DNA of 64,000 bases from Stutzerimonas kunmingensis (GCF_002929225.1 NZ_PISM01000022.1:186001-250000), one strand, 5' to 3'. Positions 1 to 8,918 are shown, counted from the stretch's first letter. Program-made: numbers and translations. Notes: a model not told the origin generated them from the letters alone.

Positions 1-54
1 TTCGACAACCAGGCTTTCGGGCGGGCCGAAGCTTTTGCACAGGACGGCTTTCAT
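1..54 (-). CDS. NADPH:quinone oxidoreductase family protein (N-terminal fragment)
   Basis: Only the first 18 codons are present. The gene reads leftward off the window. The peptide begins MKAVLCKSFGPPESLVVE, which is typical of the N-terminus of MDR/zinc-type alcohol dehydrogenase superfamily quinone oxidoreductases (cytosolic, NADPH-dependent reduction of quinones). No catalytic region is visible, so the assignment rests on the N-terminal signature alone. It is divergent from the FliL-like gene, and the roughly 210 bases between them must hold both promoters. Confidence 0.6.
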   Translation of the reverse strand, partial: MKAVLCKSFGPPESLVVE

Positions 55-264
55 CGCTTTTCCTTGTTCGACTGGTCGGACGCTTGCCGCCCGACATGGG
101 ATGGCTCGACTGCTCAGGACTTTCCAGTCTAGGAGCGCTGCGTGGCGAGGCAATCAGCATCGTTCACTGTAATGGCGGCGTATAAGTAGCAGGCGGTCGT
201 GCAACGGCTTGGGGGTTGCGCTGCGACTGGTTATGCTGGCGCAGATTCCTCCTGGAGCTGCTGC

Positions 265-669
265 GTGAAATACCTACTATCGATATTTTTCTGTCTGGCA
301 TTTGCTGGAGCCGTTCGAGCCAATGAGCCGGCCGAAGAGTCCGCTGCTCCACAGGCCATCTATTACGCGCTGACGCCTGCGATGGTTGGCAACTACGGCT
401 CCGGCGAGCGACTGAAGTACTACAAGGCCGATGTTGCGCTGCGTATCTCCAGCAAGGAGGTGGAGGATCGGGTCAAGCATCACGAGCCGCTGATTCGCCA
501 TCAGCTGGTGATGCTGTTTTCCCAGCAGACCGACGAGACGCTGAGCGGCCCCGAAGCCAAGGAACAGCTGCGTCAGGAAGCCTTGCGCCAGGTGCGCGAG
601 GTGCTGGAGCAGGAAGAAGGCAAACCGCTGGTGGATGATCTGCTGTTCAACAATCTGATCATCCAGTAG
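265..669 (+). CDS. FliL-like flagellar basal-body-associated family protein
   Basis: A 134-residue exported protein. I chose the GTG at 265 because a hydrophobic signal segment (KYLLSIFFCLAFAGAVRA) follows at once and a TGGAG-like ribosome site lies upstream. A longer upstream reading would put a charged, cysteine-rich stretch before the signal peptide. The mature part (IYYALTPAMVGNY..., then a helical region rich in charge) resembles FliL-type proteins that bind near the flagellar motor. No flagellar genes are nearby, so a role in motility is inferred from family only. It ends one base before the convergent EVE gene. Confidence 0.6.
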   Translation: MKYLLSIFFCLAFAGAVRANEPAEESAAPQAIYYALTPAMVGNYGSGERLKYYKADVALRISSKEVEDRVKHHEPLIRHQLVMLFSQQTDETLSGPEAKEQLRQEALRQVREVLEQEEGKPLVDDLLFNNLIIQ

Positions 670-670
670 C

Positions 671-1120
671 TCAGCGCATCGCCAGGATCGCCTGCCATTC
701 GTCTTCGCTGACCGGCATCACCGACAGGCGGCTTCCTTTCTTCACCAGTGCCAGTTCGTGCAGTGCTGGCTCGATTTTCAGGCGCGCCAATTTCAACGGT
801 GTCGCAAAGGCGTCGACGAACTCGACATCGACCGCGCTCCACGGATTTGCATCATCGCGAGCCTTGGCATCGTGATAGGGGCTGGCAGTGTCTAGGGCAG
901 TGGGATCGGGATAGGCGCTGCGACTTATCCTGCCGATGCCGGCGATTCCTGGCTCGGCGCAACTGGAGTGATAGAAGAAGAACTGATCGCCTTCCTGCAT
1001 CTGGCGCATGAAGTTTCTCGCCTGGTAGTTGCGTACACCATCCCAGCGTCCGTGACCCATTTTTTTCAGGTCCCGGATGGAAAATTCGTCGGGTTCGGAC
1101 TTCATTAGCCAGTAAGGCAT
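671..1120 (-). CDS. EVE domain-containing protein
   Basis: 149 residues spanning a whole EVE domain. It starts MPYWLMKSEPDEFSI, continues with WDGVRNYQARNFMR and has GDQFFFYHSS near residue 45-52, all hallmarks of the thymocyte nuclear protein 1/EVE family. EVE domains are PUA-like folds that bind modified bases in DNA or RNA in a tryptophan-lined pocket. In bacteria they occur both in housekeeping settings and fused to restriction enzymes. Here it is a stand-alone cytosolic protein in a conserved core neighbourhood, so a housekeeping role is more likely than defence. The exact ligand is unknown. Confidence 0.85.
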   Translation of the reverse strand: MPYWLMKSEPDEFSIRDLKKMGHGRWDGVRNYQARNFMRQMQEGDQFFFYHSSCAEPGIAGIGRISRSAYPDPTALDTASPYHDAKARDDANPWSAVDVEFVDAFATPLKLARLKIEPALHELALVKKGSRLSVMPVSEDEWQAILAMR

Positions 1121-1315
1121 GAACCTTGCTCTCCTATCAGACGGTTCGATCAGACCATGATGGCAAAATCTCCGACAATCGGCTGCAATACCTGTTTGCG
1201 CGGTGCCGACGCTTCACGGAAAATGCCGCAGCTGTAAGGTGGCCTATCGAGTCCTAGAACGAAAACACATCGACTCGACGCAAGCATTTCGCCTGGTAGG
1301 GGGAGGCGAACACAA

Positions 1316-1468
1316 ATGAAACGTAAGCCCGATATTCTGTGGATTTTGGTCTTTATCTTTGGTCTCGGCGTAGTCACCACGGGCTATACGCAGAGTCTGT
1401 GGGATCAGCACGATGGCGCGGCCGGCATGGCCCCAGTCATTCAGGTGCAGCAGGCTCAGCAGCGATGA
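1316..1468 (+). CDS. Small conserved-type membrane protein (50 aa)
   Basis: A 50-residue reading frame with a good ribosome site (GGGAGG about 10 bases upstream of the ATG). It has a basic start (MKRKPD), one hydrophobic membrane segment at about residues 7-23 (ILWILVFIFGLGVVTTG) and a polar, glutamine-rich tail. It is probably a single-pass inner membrane protein with the N-terminus in the cytoplasm. Function is unknown. The frame is convergent with the 5-formyl-THF cyclo-ligase gene. The ribosome site and membrane topology favour a real gene over a chance frame. Confidence 0.6.
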   Translation: MKRKPDILWILVFIFGLGVVTTGYTQSLWDQHDGAAGMAPVIQVQQAQQR

Positions 1469-1496
1469 CCTCGTGCCGCATGGACGCGGCGTTCCA

Positions 1497-2099
1497 TCAC
1501 CCGGCGTACCAGCCCTGGTCCGTCACCGTAGCCTGAAGCGCTACATCCCAGCTCTCCAGCGGCAGTCGATCGACGCGCTGACATTCATGAGCCAGTCCCA
1601 ACAATGTCGGTTTGTGACTTTTTTTGCGCATGGCGCGATACGCCAGGCTGCGATCATAGAAGCCGCCACCCATGCCAAGCCGTCCGCCCTTTCCGTCGAA
1701 GCCCACCAGTGGCATGAGCAGCAGGTCCAGCGCCCAGACACGGCGTTGCCGAGCGGCCCGGATCACGGGTTCCAGAATGCCGAAGCGGTTGCGGCGCAGC
1801 TGTTCGCCGGGCTCGATGCGCTGGAACACCATGCGCGTACGTGGCCAGGGGTTGAGTACCGGAAGATAGGTTGCCTTGCCGCGGCGCTGAGCCGCTTGCA
1901 GCAATAGGCGCGGATCGATTTCGCCATCATTGGGCAGGTACAGGGCGATATGCCGGGCGCGCCGAAACCGGGGATGCTGAGCCAGCTGCCGATAGAGATG
2001 GCGAGCGGCCAGGCGCTGCTGGGCGGGTTTCAGTTGGCGTCGAGCGTGGCGCAGCTTGCGGCGTAGCGCCGGGCGCGAAAGGCCTTCGGCTACGATCAT
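1497..2099 (-). CDS. ygfA: 5-formyltetrahydrofolate cyclo-ligase
   Basis: 200 residues. The enzyme converts 5-formyl-THF to 5,10-methenyl-THF with ATP, returning a storage folate to the one-carbon pool. Family signatures include the basic N-terminal region LRRKLRHARRQL, the substrate region ALYLPNDGEIDPRLL near residue 52, and the C-terminal nucleotide loop LMPLVGFDGKGGRLGMGGGF near 127-146. It lies immediately downstream of 6S RNA on the same strand, the arrangement conserved across gammaproteobacteria (ssrS-ygfA), and is probably cotranscribed by read-through. Confidence 0.93.
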   Translation of the reverse strand: MIVAEGLSRPALRRKLRHARRQLKPAQQRLAARHLYRQLAQHPRFRRARHIALYLPNDGEIDPRLLLQAAQRRGKATYLPVLNPWPRTRMVFQRIEPGEQLRRNRFGILEPVIRAARQRRVWALDLLLMPLVGFDGKGGRLGMGGGFYDRSLAYRAMRKKSHKPTLLGLAHECQRVDRLPLESWDVALQATVTDQGWYAG

Positions 2100-2104
2100 C
2101 AGAA

Positions 2105-2287
2105 GTGGCTCCCCAGCATGCCGCTGCCAGCGTAGGCCCTTGAACCCGAGAGTTCAAGGTGGCGACTACAGAGTACCTTAAGGCTTTCCGTCAGGCGGAC
2201 ATGCACACCGGCACCACGTGTAGCCTCCATGGTGTTGCTTATCGGGAGAGGGTCATCGCCGACTGGCGAACATGCCAGGGAGTTGGG
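2105..2287 (-). ncRNA. ssrS: 6S RNA
   Basis: The reverse strand between zapA and the 5-formyl-THF cyclo-ligase gene can fold as 6S RNA. A closing stem pairs CUCCCUGGCAUG (complement of 2271-2282) with CAUGCUGGGGAG (complement of 2109-2120), enclosing about 150 bases with a mostly unpaired centre. 6S RNA mimics an open promoter and holds sigma-70 RNA polymerase in stationary phase. The locus order zapA-ssrS-ygfA is the conserved gammaproteobacterial one. The exact ends are estimated from the stem, not mapped. Confidence 0.88.
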
Positions 2288-2317
2288 CGGAGTATAACGC
2301 AAACCGGCTGCCGTTGA

Positions 2318-2632
2318 TCAGTTGCCGGAAGGGTTCGGGTCGGTGGCCAGTGCGCTGTCGACGCGCTCCAGCAGCATGCGTACGTGCTCGCGCGCGCTGT
2401 TGGCTTCGGCATCCAGGCGATCATGCTTGTGTAGCAGTTCGTGGGTGATGTTCAGCGCGGCCATCACCGCAACGCGGTCGGCGCCGATGACTTTGCCGCT
2501 GCTGCGGATCTCGCGCATCTTGCGATCCAGATAGCGGGCCGCGCCTTCCAGATTGCTGCGTTCCTCTGGCGGACAGGCAATGCAATATTCCTTGTCCATG
2601 ATGTGCACGGTGACGGTGTTCGGCTGGGTCAT
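2318..2632 (-). CDS. zapA: Cell division protein ZapA
   Basis: 104 residues, the usual ZapA length. An N-terminal globular part (VTVHIMDKEYCIACPPEERSNL, followed by AARYLDRKMREIR) is followed by a long coiled coil from about residue 60 to 95. ZapA tetramers cross-link FtsZ protofilaments in the Z ring. The start overlaps the stop of the upstream coiled-coil gene by four bases (ATGA), so the two are translationally coupled. 6S RNA follows downstream. Confidence 0.95.
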   Translation of the reverse strand: MTQPNTVTVHIMDKEYCIACPPEERSNLEGAARYLDRKMREIRSSGKVIGADRVAVMAALNITHELLHKHDRLDAEANSAREHVRMLLERVDSALATDPNPSGN

Positions 2633-2838
2633 GAGTCCTGCTCCAGGGCTTTCAGGCGCGAAATCATTGATTCGACCTTCAAGCGGGCCATTTCGTTCTT
2701 TTCGATCAGATGAGCGCGCTCTTCACGCCAGTTCCGCTCGTTGGCCAGTAGCAGGTGGTTCTGCGCCTTGAGCTGTTCGATGCGCTGAATCAGCTGCTCC
2801 AGCTTGGTGGTCAGCGCTTTCAGATCGGCGTCTTCCAT
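2629..2838 (-). CDS. TIGR02449-type small coiled-coil protein (ZapB-like)
   Basis: 69 residues, almost entirely a predicted coiled coil with leucine heptads (LKALTTKLEQLIQRIEQLKA, then NHLLLANERNWREERAHLIEKN). This matches the small TIGR02449 family found just upstream of zapA in pseudomonads. Overlap with zapA by ATGA indicates coupled translation, so a division role as a ZapB-like partner is plausible. That role is inference from context. The family name is from recognition of the pattern, not a search. Confidence 0.8.
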   Translation of the reverse strand: MEDADLKALTTKLEQLIQRIEQLKAQNHLLLANERNWREERAHLIEKNEMARLKVESMISRLKALEQDS

Positions 2839-2968
2839 TGGATTCCTGTTGGGGCACTGAGTGAAGACGGAGGCGATGCCCGGGGGCTTCGATGGTCTTG
2901 CCGCGGCCGCCGGTGCTAGGATACGAAGCCTTCATTCTAGTCATTGCGCCATCGTGCGCCTAGCCGCC

Positions 2969-3523
2969 ATGTCCATTCAGAATTCCCCATATGCCGCTTT
3001 CGCCACACTTCTGGCTGGCGCACCGCAAACTGTTTCTCCTGCCGAATTGCATGGCCTGTTGCTCGGGCGCAGCTGCGCCGGTGCCGGCTTCGATGTCGAA
3101 CCCTGGCTGACCGATGCCTCGGACCTACTTGGCGAAGCGCCGCAGGACAATATCCGTCAGGCCTTGATCGGCCTGCAGGAGATGGTCAAGGGTGAGCTTG
3201 CCGGCGACGACATCGCCGTCGTTCTGCTGCTGCCCAGCGATGATGCGCCGCTGGCCGAGCGCGCTGTCGCGCTGGGCCAGTGGTGCCAGGGCTTTCTCGT
3301 CGGCTTCGGTCTGACTGCTGGCGACCGCGCGCTGAGCGCCGAGGCCATGGAAGTACTGCAGGATCTCTCGGCCATCGCGCAAATTCAGGACTCGCTGGAA
3401 GAGTCCGAAGATGGCGAGACCGATTACATGGAAGTGATGGAGTACCTGCGCGTGGCGCCGTTGCTGCTGTTCACCGAGTGCGCCAAGCCGGTACCTGCTG
3501 CTCCGAAACCTTCCCTGCATTGA
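2969..3523 (+). CDS. UPF0149 (YgfB/YecA) family protein
   Basis: 184 residues. The start at [11 protein letters not shown] is chosen because translation from further upstream would run through the zapA-side promoter region and lacks family similarity. Signatures are the N-terminal [11 protein letters not shown], the central [14 protein letters not shown] near residue 100-115, and an acidic [17 protein letters not shown] end. In E. coli this gene (ygfB) also precedes pepP and ubiH. In P. aeruginosa a YgfB protein has been linked to control of an AmpDh3 amidase and beta-lactam response; whether that holds here is inference. It ends 16 bases before pepP. Confidence 0.85.
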   Translation: MSIQNSPYAAFATLLAGAPQTVSPAELHGLLLGRSCAGAGFDVEPWLTDASDLLGEAPQDNIRQALIGLQEMVKGELAGDDIAVVLLLPSDDAPLAERAVALGQWCQGFLVGFGLTAGDRALSAEAMEVLQDLSAIAQIQDSLEESEDGETDYMEVMEYLRVAPLLLFTECAKPVPAAPKPSLH

Positions 3524-3539
3524 GGAAATCGTTCCGCTC

Positions 3540-4874
3540 ATGACTCGCATCCCGAAATCGGAATACGCCCGCCGGCGCAAGGCGCTGATGGAGCAGATGG
3601 AACCCAACAGCATCGCCATTTTGCCGGCGGCGCCGATGTATATCCGCAACCGCGATGTCGAGCATGTCTACCGCCAGGATAGCGACTTTCAGTACCTGTC
3701 CGGCTTCCCCGAACCGGAGGCGGTGATCGCGCTGATTCCCGGGCGTGAGCATGGCGAATACGTGCTGTTCTGCCGCGAACGCGACCCCGAACGCGAGCTG
3801 TGGGATGGCCTGCGTGCCGGGCAGGACGGCGCGATAAGTGAATACGGTGCCGACGATGCCTTTCCCATCGGCGACATCGACGACATCCTCCCCGGGCTGA
3901 TCGAAGGCCGCGACCGTGTCTACTACGCCATCGGCACCAACGAAGCCTTCGATCATCGGCTGATGGAGTGGATCAAGACCATCCGCGCCAAGGCCCGCCA
4001 GGGTGCGCAGCCGCCTAGCGAGTTCGTCGCGCTCGATCACCTGCTGCACGACATGCGCCTGTACAAGTCGAGCAACGAGGTGAAGGTGATGAAGCATGCC
4101 GCGGAGATTTCCGCTCGTGCGCACATCCGTGCCATGCAGGCCAGCCGCGCCGGCCTGTTCGAGTACCACCTGGAAGCCGAGCTGGATTACGAGTTCCGCA
4201 AGGGCGGGGCGAAGATGCCGGCTTACGGCAGCATCGTCGCTGCGGGTCGCAATGCCTGCATCCTGCATTACCGCGAGAACGATGCGCCGCTGAAGGATGG
4301 CGACCTGGTGCTGATCGACGCCGGTTGCGAGATCGACTGCTACGCCAGCGACATTACCCGCACCTTCCCGGTCAACGGCCGCTTCTCGCCCGAGCAGAAG
4401 GCCATTTACGAACTGGTGCTGGCCGCCAACGAAGAGGCCTTCAAGCACATCGCACCCGGCAAGCACTGGAATGAGGCCCACGAGGCCACCGTGCGGGTAA
4501 TCACCGCCGGGCTGGTCGAGCTGGGCCTGCTGCAGGGCGAGGTCGACGAACTGATCGCAAGCGAGGCCTACAAACCCTTCTACATGCACCGCGCCGGGCA
4601 CTGGCTGGGCATGGACGTGCATGACGTCGGCGACTACAAGATCGGCGGCGAGTGGCGCGTGCTCGAGCCGGGCATGTCGATGACCGTCGAGCCGGGCATC
4701 TATATCGCCGTGGACAGTCAGAACGTCGCCAAGAAGTGGCGCGGCATCGGCGTGCGCATCGAGGATGACGTGGTGGTGACCCGGACCGGCTGCGAAATCC
4801 TCACCGGTGGCGTGCCGAAAAGCGTCGCCGAGATCGAGGCGCTGATGGCCGCCGCTCGTGAGCAGGTCGCCTGA
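3540..4874 (+). CDS. pepP: Xaa-Pro aminopeptidase (aminopeptidase P II)
   Basis: 444 residues. It removes the N-terminal residue from peptides with proline at position two. The pita-bread metallopeptidase domain carries the two-manganese ligands in sequence: D260, D271, H354, E384 and E408, within the motifs IDAGCEIDCYASDITRTFP, HRAGHWLGMDVHD and MTVEPGIY. The N-terminal domain (about residues 1-170) is the usual creatinase-like domain. It is the second gene of the UPF0149-pepP-ubiH-ubiI cluster, and its stop lies one base before the ubiH start, implying one operon. Confidence 0.96.
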   Translation: MTRIPKSEYARRRKALMEQMEPNSIAILPAAPMYIRNRDVEHVYRQDSDFQYLSGFPEPEAVIALIPGREHGEYVLFCRERDPERELWDGLRAGQDGAISEYGADDAFPIGDIDDILPGLIEGRDRVYYAIGTNEAFDHRLMEWIKTIRAKARQGAQPPSEFVALDHLLHDMRLYKSSNEVKVMKHAAEISARAHIRAMQASRAGLFEYHLEAELDYEFRKGGAKMPAYGSIVAAGRNACILHYRENDAPLKDGDLVLIDAGCEIDCYASDITRTFPVNGRFSPEQKAIYELVLAANEEAFKHIAPGKHWNEAHEATVRVITAGLVELGLLQGEVDELIASEAYKPFYMHRAGHWLGMDVHDVGDYKIGGEWRVLEPGMSMTVEPGIYIAVDSQNVAKKWRGIGVRIEDDVVVTRTGCEILTGGVPKSVAEIEALMAAAREQVA

Positions 4875-4875
4875 C

Positions 4876-6054
4876 ATGCAGAGCCTGGCGATCATCGGTG
4901 GCGGGCTGGTCGGTGCCAGTCTCGCGCTGGCCTTGCAGGATGGCGCCCGTGAGCGCGGCTGGCGGATTCATCTGATCGAGCCGTTCGAGCCCGGCCACGA
5001 GTACCAGCCGAGTTATGACGCGCGCTCCACCGCGCTGTCCTATGGCACCCGGCTGATCTACCAGCGCCTGGGCCTATGGGAACGCATCGCCGAGCGCGCC
5101 GAGCCGATTCTGCGCATTCATGTATCCGAGCGCGGCAGTTTCGGGGCGGCACGCCTTGATTGCACACGCGAAGGCGTCGAGGCGCTGGGTTACGTGGTCG
5201 AGAACGCCTGGATCGGACATTGCCTGTGGCAGGCGCTGGATGATCAGGTGGTGGTCCGTCACTGTCCGGCCGAGGTTGAGCGACTGGAGCCCGGCGCCAC
5301 CGGTTACCGGTTGAGTTTTACCGATGGTCAGCAGCTGGAGTGCGACCTCACCGTGCTCGCAGATGGTGGCCGCTCCGGGCTGCGCGAGCAGCTTGGTATC
5401 CAGGTGTCGCGCCGGCCGTACGGCCAGGCCGCGCTCATCGCCAACATCACGCCAGGCAAACCGCACGGCGGTCTAGCGTTCGAGCGCTTCACCGAAGATG
5501 GCCCGATGGCGCTGCTGCCGCTGCAGGATGATCGTTGTGCGCTGGTATGGACGCGCTCCCAGGCCGATGCCGCGCGCCTGGCGCAGGCGCACGAGGCGGT
5601 TTTCCTCGGTGAACTGCAGGAAGCCTTCGGTTATCGCCTAGGCGCTTTGCAGCAGGTCGGTGCCCGGCATCTGTATCCGCTGACGCTGATCGAGGCCGAA
5701 GAGCAGGTACGTTCGGGTCTGGTGGTGCTCGGCAACGCGGCGCACAGCCTGCACCCGATCGCCGGGCAGGGCTACAACCTGTCGCTGCGTGATGTGGAGG
5801 CGCTGAGCGTCGCTTTGCTGCGCAGCGACGCCGCGTTGGGCGACCTGGCGGTGCTGCAGGAGTACGCCCGCAGGCAGCGCTTCGATCAGCGCGTGACGGT
5901 CGGTTTCTCCGATCAGGTCACCCGGCTGTTCGGTGATTCCGGTCGGCTGGTCGCGGCCGGACGCAATCTCGGTCTGCTCGGGCTGGACCTCATGCCCGCC
6001 GCCAAGCGTTGGTTTGCGCGCCAGGCGATGGGCCTGGGCACTCGCGCTGGCTGA
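4876..6054 (+). CDS. ubiH: 2-octaprenyl-6-methoxyphenol hydroxylase (UbiH)
   Basis: 392 residues. A flavin-dependent monooxygenase of the ubiquinone ring-hydroxylation series, working at the inner membrane face in the Ubi complex. Visible motifs are the N-terminal FAD dinucleotide fold IIGGGLVGASLALAL (about residues 6-20), the central DG motif LADGGRSGLR, and the second FAD motif LGNAAHSLHPIAGQGYNL near residue 290. The GN in place of GD at the second FAD motif is usual for UbiH. The ATG at 4876 is the first in-frame start after the pepP stop. Confidence 0.93.
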   Translation: MQSLAIIGGGLVGASLALALQDGARERGWRIHLIEPFEPGHEYQPSYDARSTALSYGTRLIYQRLGLWERIAERAEPILRIHVSERGSFGAARLDCTREGVEALGYVVENAWIGHCLWQALDDQVVVRHCPAEVERLEPGATGYRLSFTDGQQLECDLTVLADGGRSGLREQLGIQVSRRPYGQAALIANITPGKPHGGLAFERFTEDGPMALLPLQDDRCALVWTRSQADAARLAQAHEAVFLGELQEAFGYRLGALQQVGARHLYPLTLIEAEEQVRSGLVVLGNAAHSLHPIAGQGYNLSLRDVEALSVALLRSDAALGDLAVLQEYARRQRFDQRVTVGFSDQVTRLFGDSGRLVAAGRNLGLLGLDLMPAAKRWFARQAMGLGTRAG

Positions 6055-6079
6055 AAAGCGGCAACCAAAAGGACTCGGC

Positions 6080-6568
6080 ATGAGCGGCTCCCGTTTGGCG
6101 CGCAAGGCGCGGTTTCTGCGCTGGGCCATGAATTTCTACCCGCCATACATCGGAGCCGGTGTTCGGGTGCGGCACATCAGCGCGGATATGCGCCTGGTTC
6201 AGGTCAAGATGGTGCTGCGCTGGTACAACCGCAATTATGTCGGTACGCAGTTCGGTGGCTCGCTGTATTCGATGGTCGACCCGTTCTTCGTGCTGATGCT
6301 GATGGAGAATCTCGGGCGCGACTACATCGTCTGGGACAAGGCGGCCAACATAGAATTCGTCAGCCCTGGGCGCGGCGCGGTCTACGCCGAATTCGCCATC
6401 AGCGACAGGCTGCTGGATGAGATCCGCGCGCACACGGCCGACGGCAGCAAGTATCTGCCCAGAATGCATGTCGAAGTGCGCGACGGCGAGGGCACGCTGG
6501 TGGCACGGGTGCAGAAGACCCTCTACATACGACTCAAGCCGCGGGCGCGGCAGCCAGGAGAGAAGTGA
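6080..6568 (+). CDS. DUF4442 hotdog-fold protein
   Basis: 162 residues from the ATG at 6080. The pattern LRWYNRNYVGTQFGGSLYSMVDPFF resembles thioesterase-like hotdog folds grouped as DUF4442. No catalytic residue can be assigned with confidence, and no substrate is known. It sits between ubiH and ubiI in a close-packed operon and overlaps the ubiI start by one base (TGATG), so translation is coupled. In E. coli the two hydroxylase genes are adjacent without it. A role tied to quinone or acyl metabolism is possible but is only inferred from position. Confidence 0.75.
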   Translation: MSGSRLARKARFLRWAMNFYPPYIGAGVRVRHISADMRLVQVKMVLRWYNRNYVGTQFGGSLYSMVDPFFVLMLMENLGRDYIVWDKAANIEFVSPGRGAVYAEFAISDRLLDEIRAHTADGSKYLPRMHVEVRDGEGTLVARVQKTLYIRLKPRARQPGEK

Positions 6569-7788
6569 TGCAAGCGGATCTGATCATCGTGGGTGCCGGC
6601 ATGGTCGGCAGTACCCTGGCACTCGCCCTCGAAGGTTGCGGGCTGAAGATCGTCGTGCTCGATGCGAGCCCGCTCGAGGTCGTCGACTTCGACCCGCAGG
6701 GCGGCTTCGAACCGCGGGTCAGTGCGCTGTCCGCAGCCAGCCAGCGCATCCTGCAGCGGGTCGGTGCCTGGCCGGGCATCGCCGCTCGCCGCGCGAGCCC
6801 CTACACCGACATGCACGTTTGGGACGGCTCGGGCACCGGGCAGATTCACTTTTCCGCCGAAACGGTGCACGCCGAAGTTCTCGGTCTTATCGTCGAAAAC
6901 CGGATTGTGCAGGATGCCCTGCTGGAAACCATGCAGCGCCATGGTCAGGCGCGGCTGATCGGCAATGCCCGCGTCGAGCAGCTGGTGCGCACGGACGAGG
7001 GCTGGCAGCTGACGCTCGCCGACGGTCGCGAACTGCACACTGCATTGTTGATCGCGGCAGACGGCGCCAACTCGGCGATACGTCGCCTGGCTGGTTGCGA
7101 AACCCGCGAATGGGATTATCTGCATCAGGCCATCGTCACCAGCGTGCGTTGCAGCGAGCCGCACCAGCGTACGGCCTGGCAACGCTTCACCGATGACGGC
7201 CCCCTGGCATTTCTGCCGCTCGAGCGCGATGGCGACCGGCGCTGGTGCTCGATTGTCTGGTCGGTTACTGAAGCCGAAGCCAGGCGGCTCATGGCGCTGG
7301 ATGACGCGGCATTCCGAATGGCGCTTGGTCGAGCCTTCGAGGAGCGCCTGGGCGAAGTACTCGAAGTCGATCCGCGGCTGTGCATCCCGCTGCGCCAACG
7401 CCATGCCAAACGCTATGTGCAGCCGGGCCTGGCGTTGATCGGCGATGCCGCACACACCATTCATCCGTTGGCGGGGCAGGGCGTGAATCTTGGCCTGCTG
7501 GATGCTGCCGTGCTTGCGGAAGTGCTCAAGGCGGCGATTGCCCGCGGTGAGCGGCTGGCCGATGTGCAGGTGCTGAGCCGCTTCGAGCGTCGGCGCATGC
7601 CGCACAACTTGGCGATGATGGCAGCCATGGAAGGCTTCGAACGGCTGTTCCAGGCTGATCCACTGCCGCTGCGCTGGCTGCGCAATACCGGTCTCAAGGC
7701 CGTACAAGCGCTACCGGAGGCGAAGGCGCTGTTCGTTCGTCAGGCGCTCGGATTGAGCGGCGATCTGCCGGAACTCGCCAAGCCCTGA
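6568..7788 (+). CDS. ubiI: Ubiquinone biosynthesis FAD-dependent hydroxylase (UbiI/VisC)
   Basis: 406 residues from the ATG at 6568, a GTG one codon earlier being less likely. FAD motifs are LIIVGAGMVGSTLALALEG at the N-terminus, AADGANSAIRRLAG in the middle, and LIGDAAHTIHPLAGQGVNLG near residue 290. Family members hydroxylate C5 of the ubiquinone ring under aerobic growth. The paralogue UbiH is two genes upstream, and both share the same fold but differ at the GD/GN position. Position and motifs support UbiI over UbiF, though substrate position cannot be proved from sequence. Confidence 0.88.
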   Translation: MQADLIIVGAGMVGSTLALALEGCGLKIVVLDASPLEVVDFDPQGGFEPRVSALSAASQRILQRVGAWPGIAARRASPYTDMHVWDGSGTGQIHFSAETVHAEVLGLIVENRIVQDALLETMQRHGQARLIGNARVEQLVRTDEGWQLTLADGRELHTALLIAADGANSAIRRLAGCETREWDYLHQAIVTSVRCSEPHQRTAWQRFTDDGPLAFLPLERDGDRRWCSIVWSVTEAEARRLMALDDAAFRMALGRAFEERLGEVLEVDPRLCIPLRQRHAKRYVQPGLALIGDAAHTIHPLAGQGVNLGLLDAAVLAEVLKAAIARGERLADVQVLSRFERRRMPHNLAMMAAMEGFERLFQADPLPLRWLRNTGLKAVQALPEAKALFVRQALGLSGDLPELAKP

Positions 7789-7844
7789 TGTCAGATTGAT
7801 ATTTACAAAACATTACCTGCACGATTTGTCGCATTGAGAAGGTA

Positions 7845-7863
7845 AATAACATTCACTACTATT
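7845..7863. promoter_or_regulatory. Weak candidate Fur box before the iron-binding gene
   Basis: AATAACATTCACTACTATT matches the 19-base Fur consensus at about 10 positions, in an AT-rich patch 38 bases before the start of the iron-binding protein gene. Iron repression by Fur is expected for this family. The match is poor and could be chance. Confidence 0.25.
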
Positions 7864-7900
7864 CAGCCTCTGTTCCAACTCACCAACAAGAGGCTGTTCC

Positions 7901-8902
7901 ATGCAGGCAAGCAAAGGTTTACTCGCCGCCCTGGCGCTGACGGCGCTGTCGGGTGCCGTCCAGGCTGCCGACGAAGTAGTGGTCTACTCCTCGCGTATCG
8001 ATGAGCTGATCAAGCCGGTGTTCGACGCCTACACCGAGAAGACCGGTGTAGCGATCAAGTTCATCACCGACAAGGAAGCCCCGCTGATGGCCCGCATCAA
8101 GGCCGAAGGCGCGAACACCCCGGCGGACCTTCTGCTCACCGTCGATGGCGGCAACCTCTGGCAAGCCGAGGAAATGGGCATCCTGCAGCCGCTGAACTCT
8201 CAGGTGGTCAAGGACAACATCCCGGCCCAGTATCGTTCCTCCAACGACGCCTGGACCGGCCTGTCGCTGCGCGCACGGACCATCGTCTACTCGCCGGAGC
8301 GGGTCAAGGACGGCGAGCTGAGCACTTACGAGGCGCTGGCCGACGAGCGTTGGGACGGCCGCCTGTGCCTGCGCACCAGCAAGAAGGTGTACAACCAGTC
8401 GCTGACCGCGACCATGATCGAGACTCACGGCGCCGAAAAGACCGAAGAGATCATCAAGGGCTGGGTCGGCAATCTCGCCACCGACGTCTTCGCCGACGAC
8501 ACGGCGCTGGTGCAGGCCGTCGACGCCGGGCAATGCGATGCCGGCATCGTCAACACCTACTACTTCGGTCGTCTGCACGCGCAGAACCCGCAGCTCAAGG
8601 CCAAGCTGTTCTGGCCGAACCAGGAAGACCGCGGCGTGCACGTCAACCTGTCGGGCATCGGCCTGACCAAGCACGCACCGAACGCGGACGCCGCGCGCAA
8701 GCTGGTGGAGTGGATGACCAGCGAAGAGGCGCAGAGCATCTTCGCCGACATCAACATGGAATACCCGGCCAACCCGGGCGTGAAGCCTTCGGCCGAAGTA
8801 GCGGCATGGGGCGAGTTCAAGGCCGATACCATTCCGGTGGAAGTGGCTGGCAAGCGTCAGGCCGAAGCCATCAAGCTGATGGATCGCGCCGGCTGGAACT
8901 GA
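7901..8902 (+). CDS. Ferric iron ABC transporter periplasmic binding protein
   Basis: 333 residues with a signal peptide of about 22 residues (cleavage after VQA). The mature protein starts [19 protein letters not shown], the usual FbpA/FutA/HitA opening. The paired tyrosines that hold Fe(III) are visible as NTYYFGR (Y220, Y221 in the precursor). It captures ferric iron in the periplasm and passes it to the permease encoded next. Two hairpins and a terminator-like element separate it from the permease gene, so the binding protein is probably made in excess. No ATPase gene follows, so that subunit must be encoded elsewhere. Confidence 0.92.
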   Translation: MQASKGLLAALALTALSGAVQAADEVVVYSSRIDELIKPVFDAYTEKTGVAIKFITDKEAPLMARIKAEGANTPADLLLTVDGGNLWQAEEMGILQPLNSQVVKDNIPAQYRSSNDAWTGLSLRARTIVYSPERVKDGELSTYEALADERWDGRLCLRTSKKVYNQSLTATMIETHGAEKTEEIIKGWVGNLATDVFADDTALVQAVDAGQCDAGIVNTYYFGRLHAQNPQLKAKLFWPNQEDRGVHVNLSGIGLTKHAPNADAARKLVEWMTSEEAQSIFADINMEYPANPGVKPSAEVAAWGEFKADTIPVEVAGKRQAEAIKLMDRAGWN

Positions 8903-8918
8903 TCAGCCCTCCGCGCTT

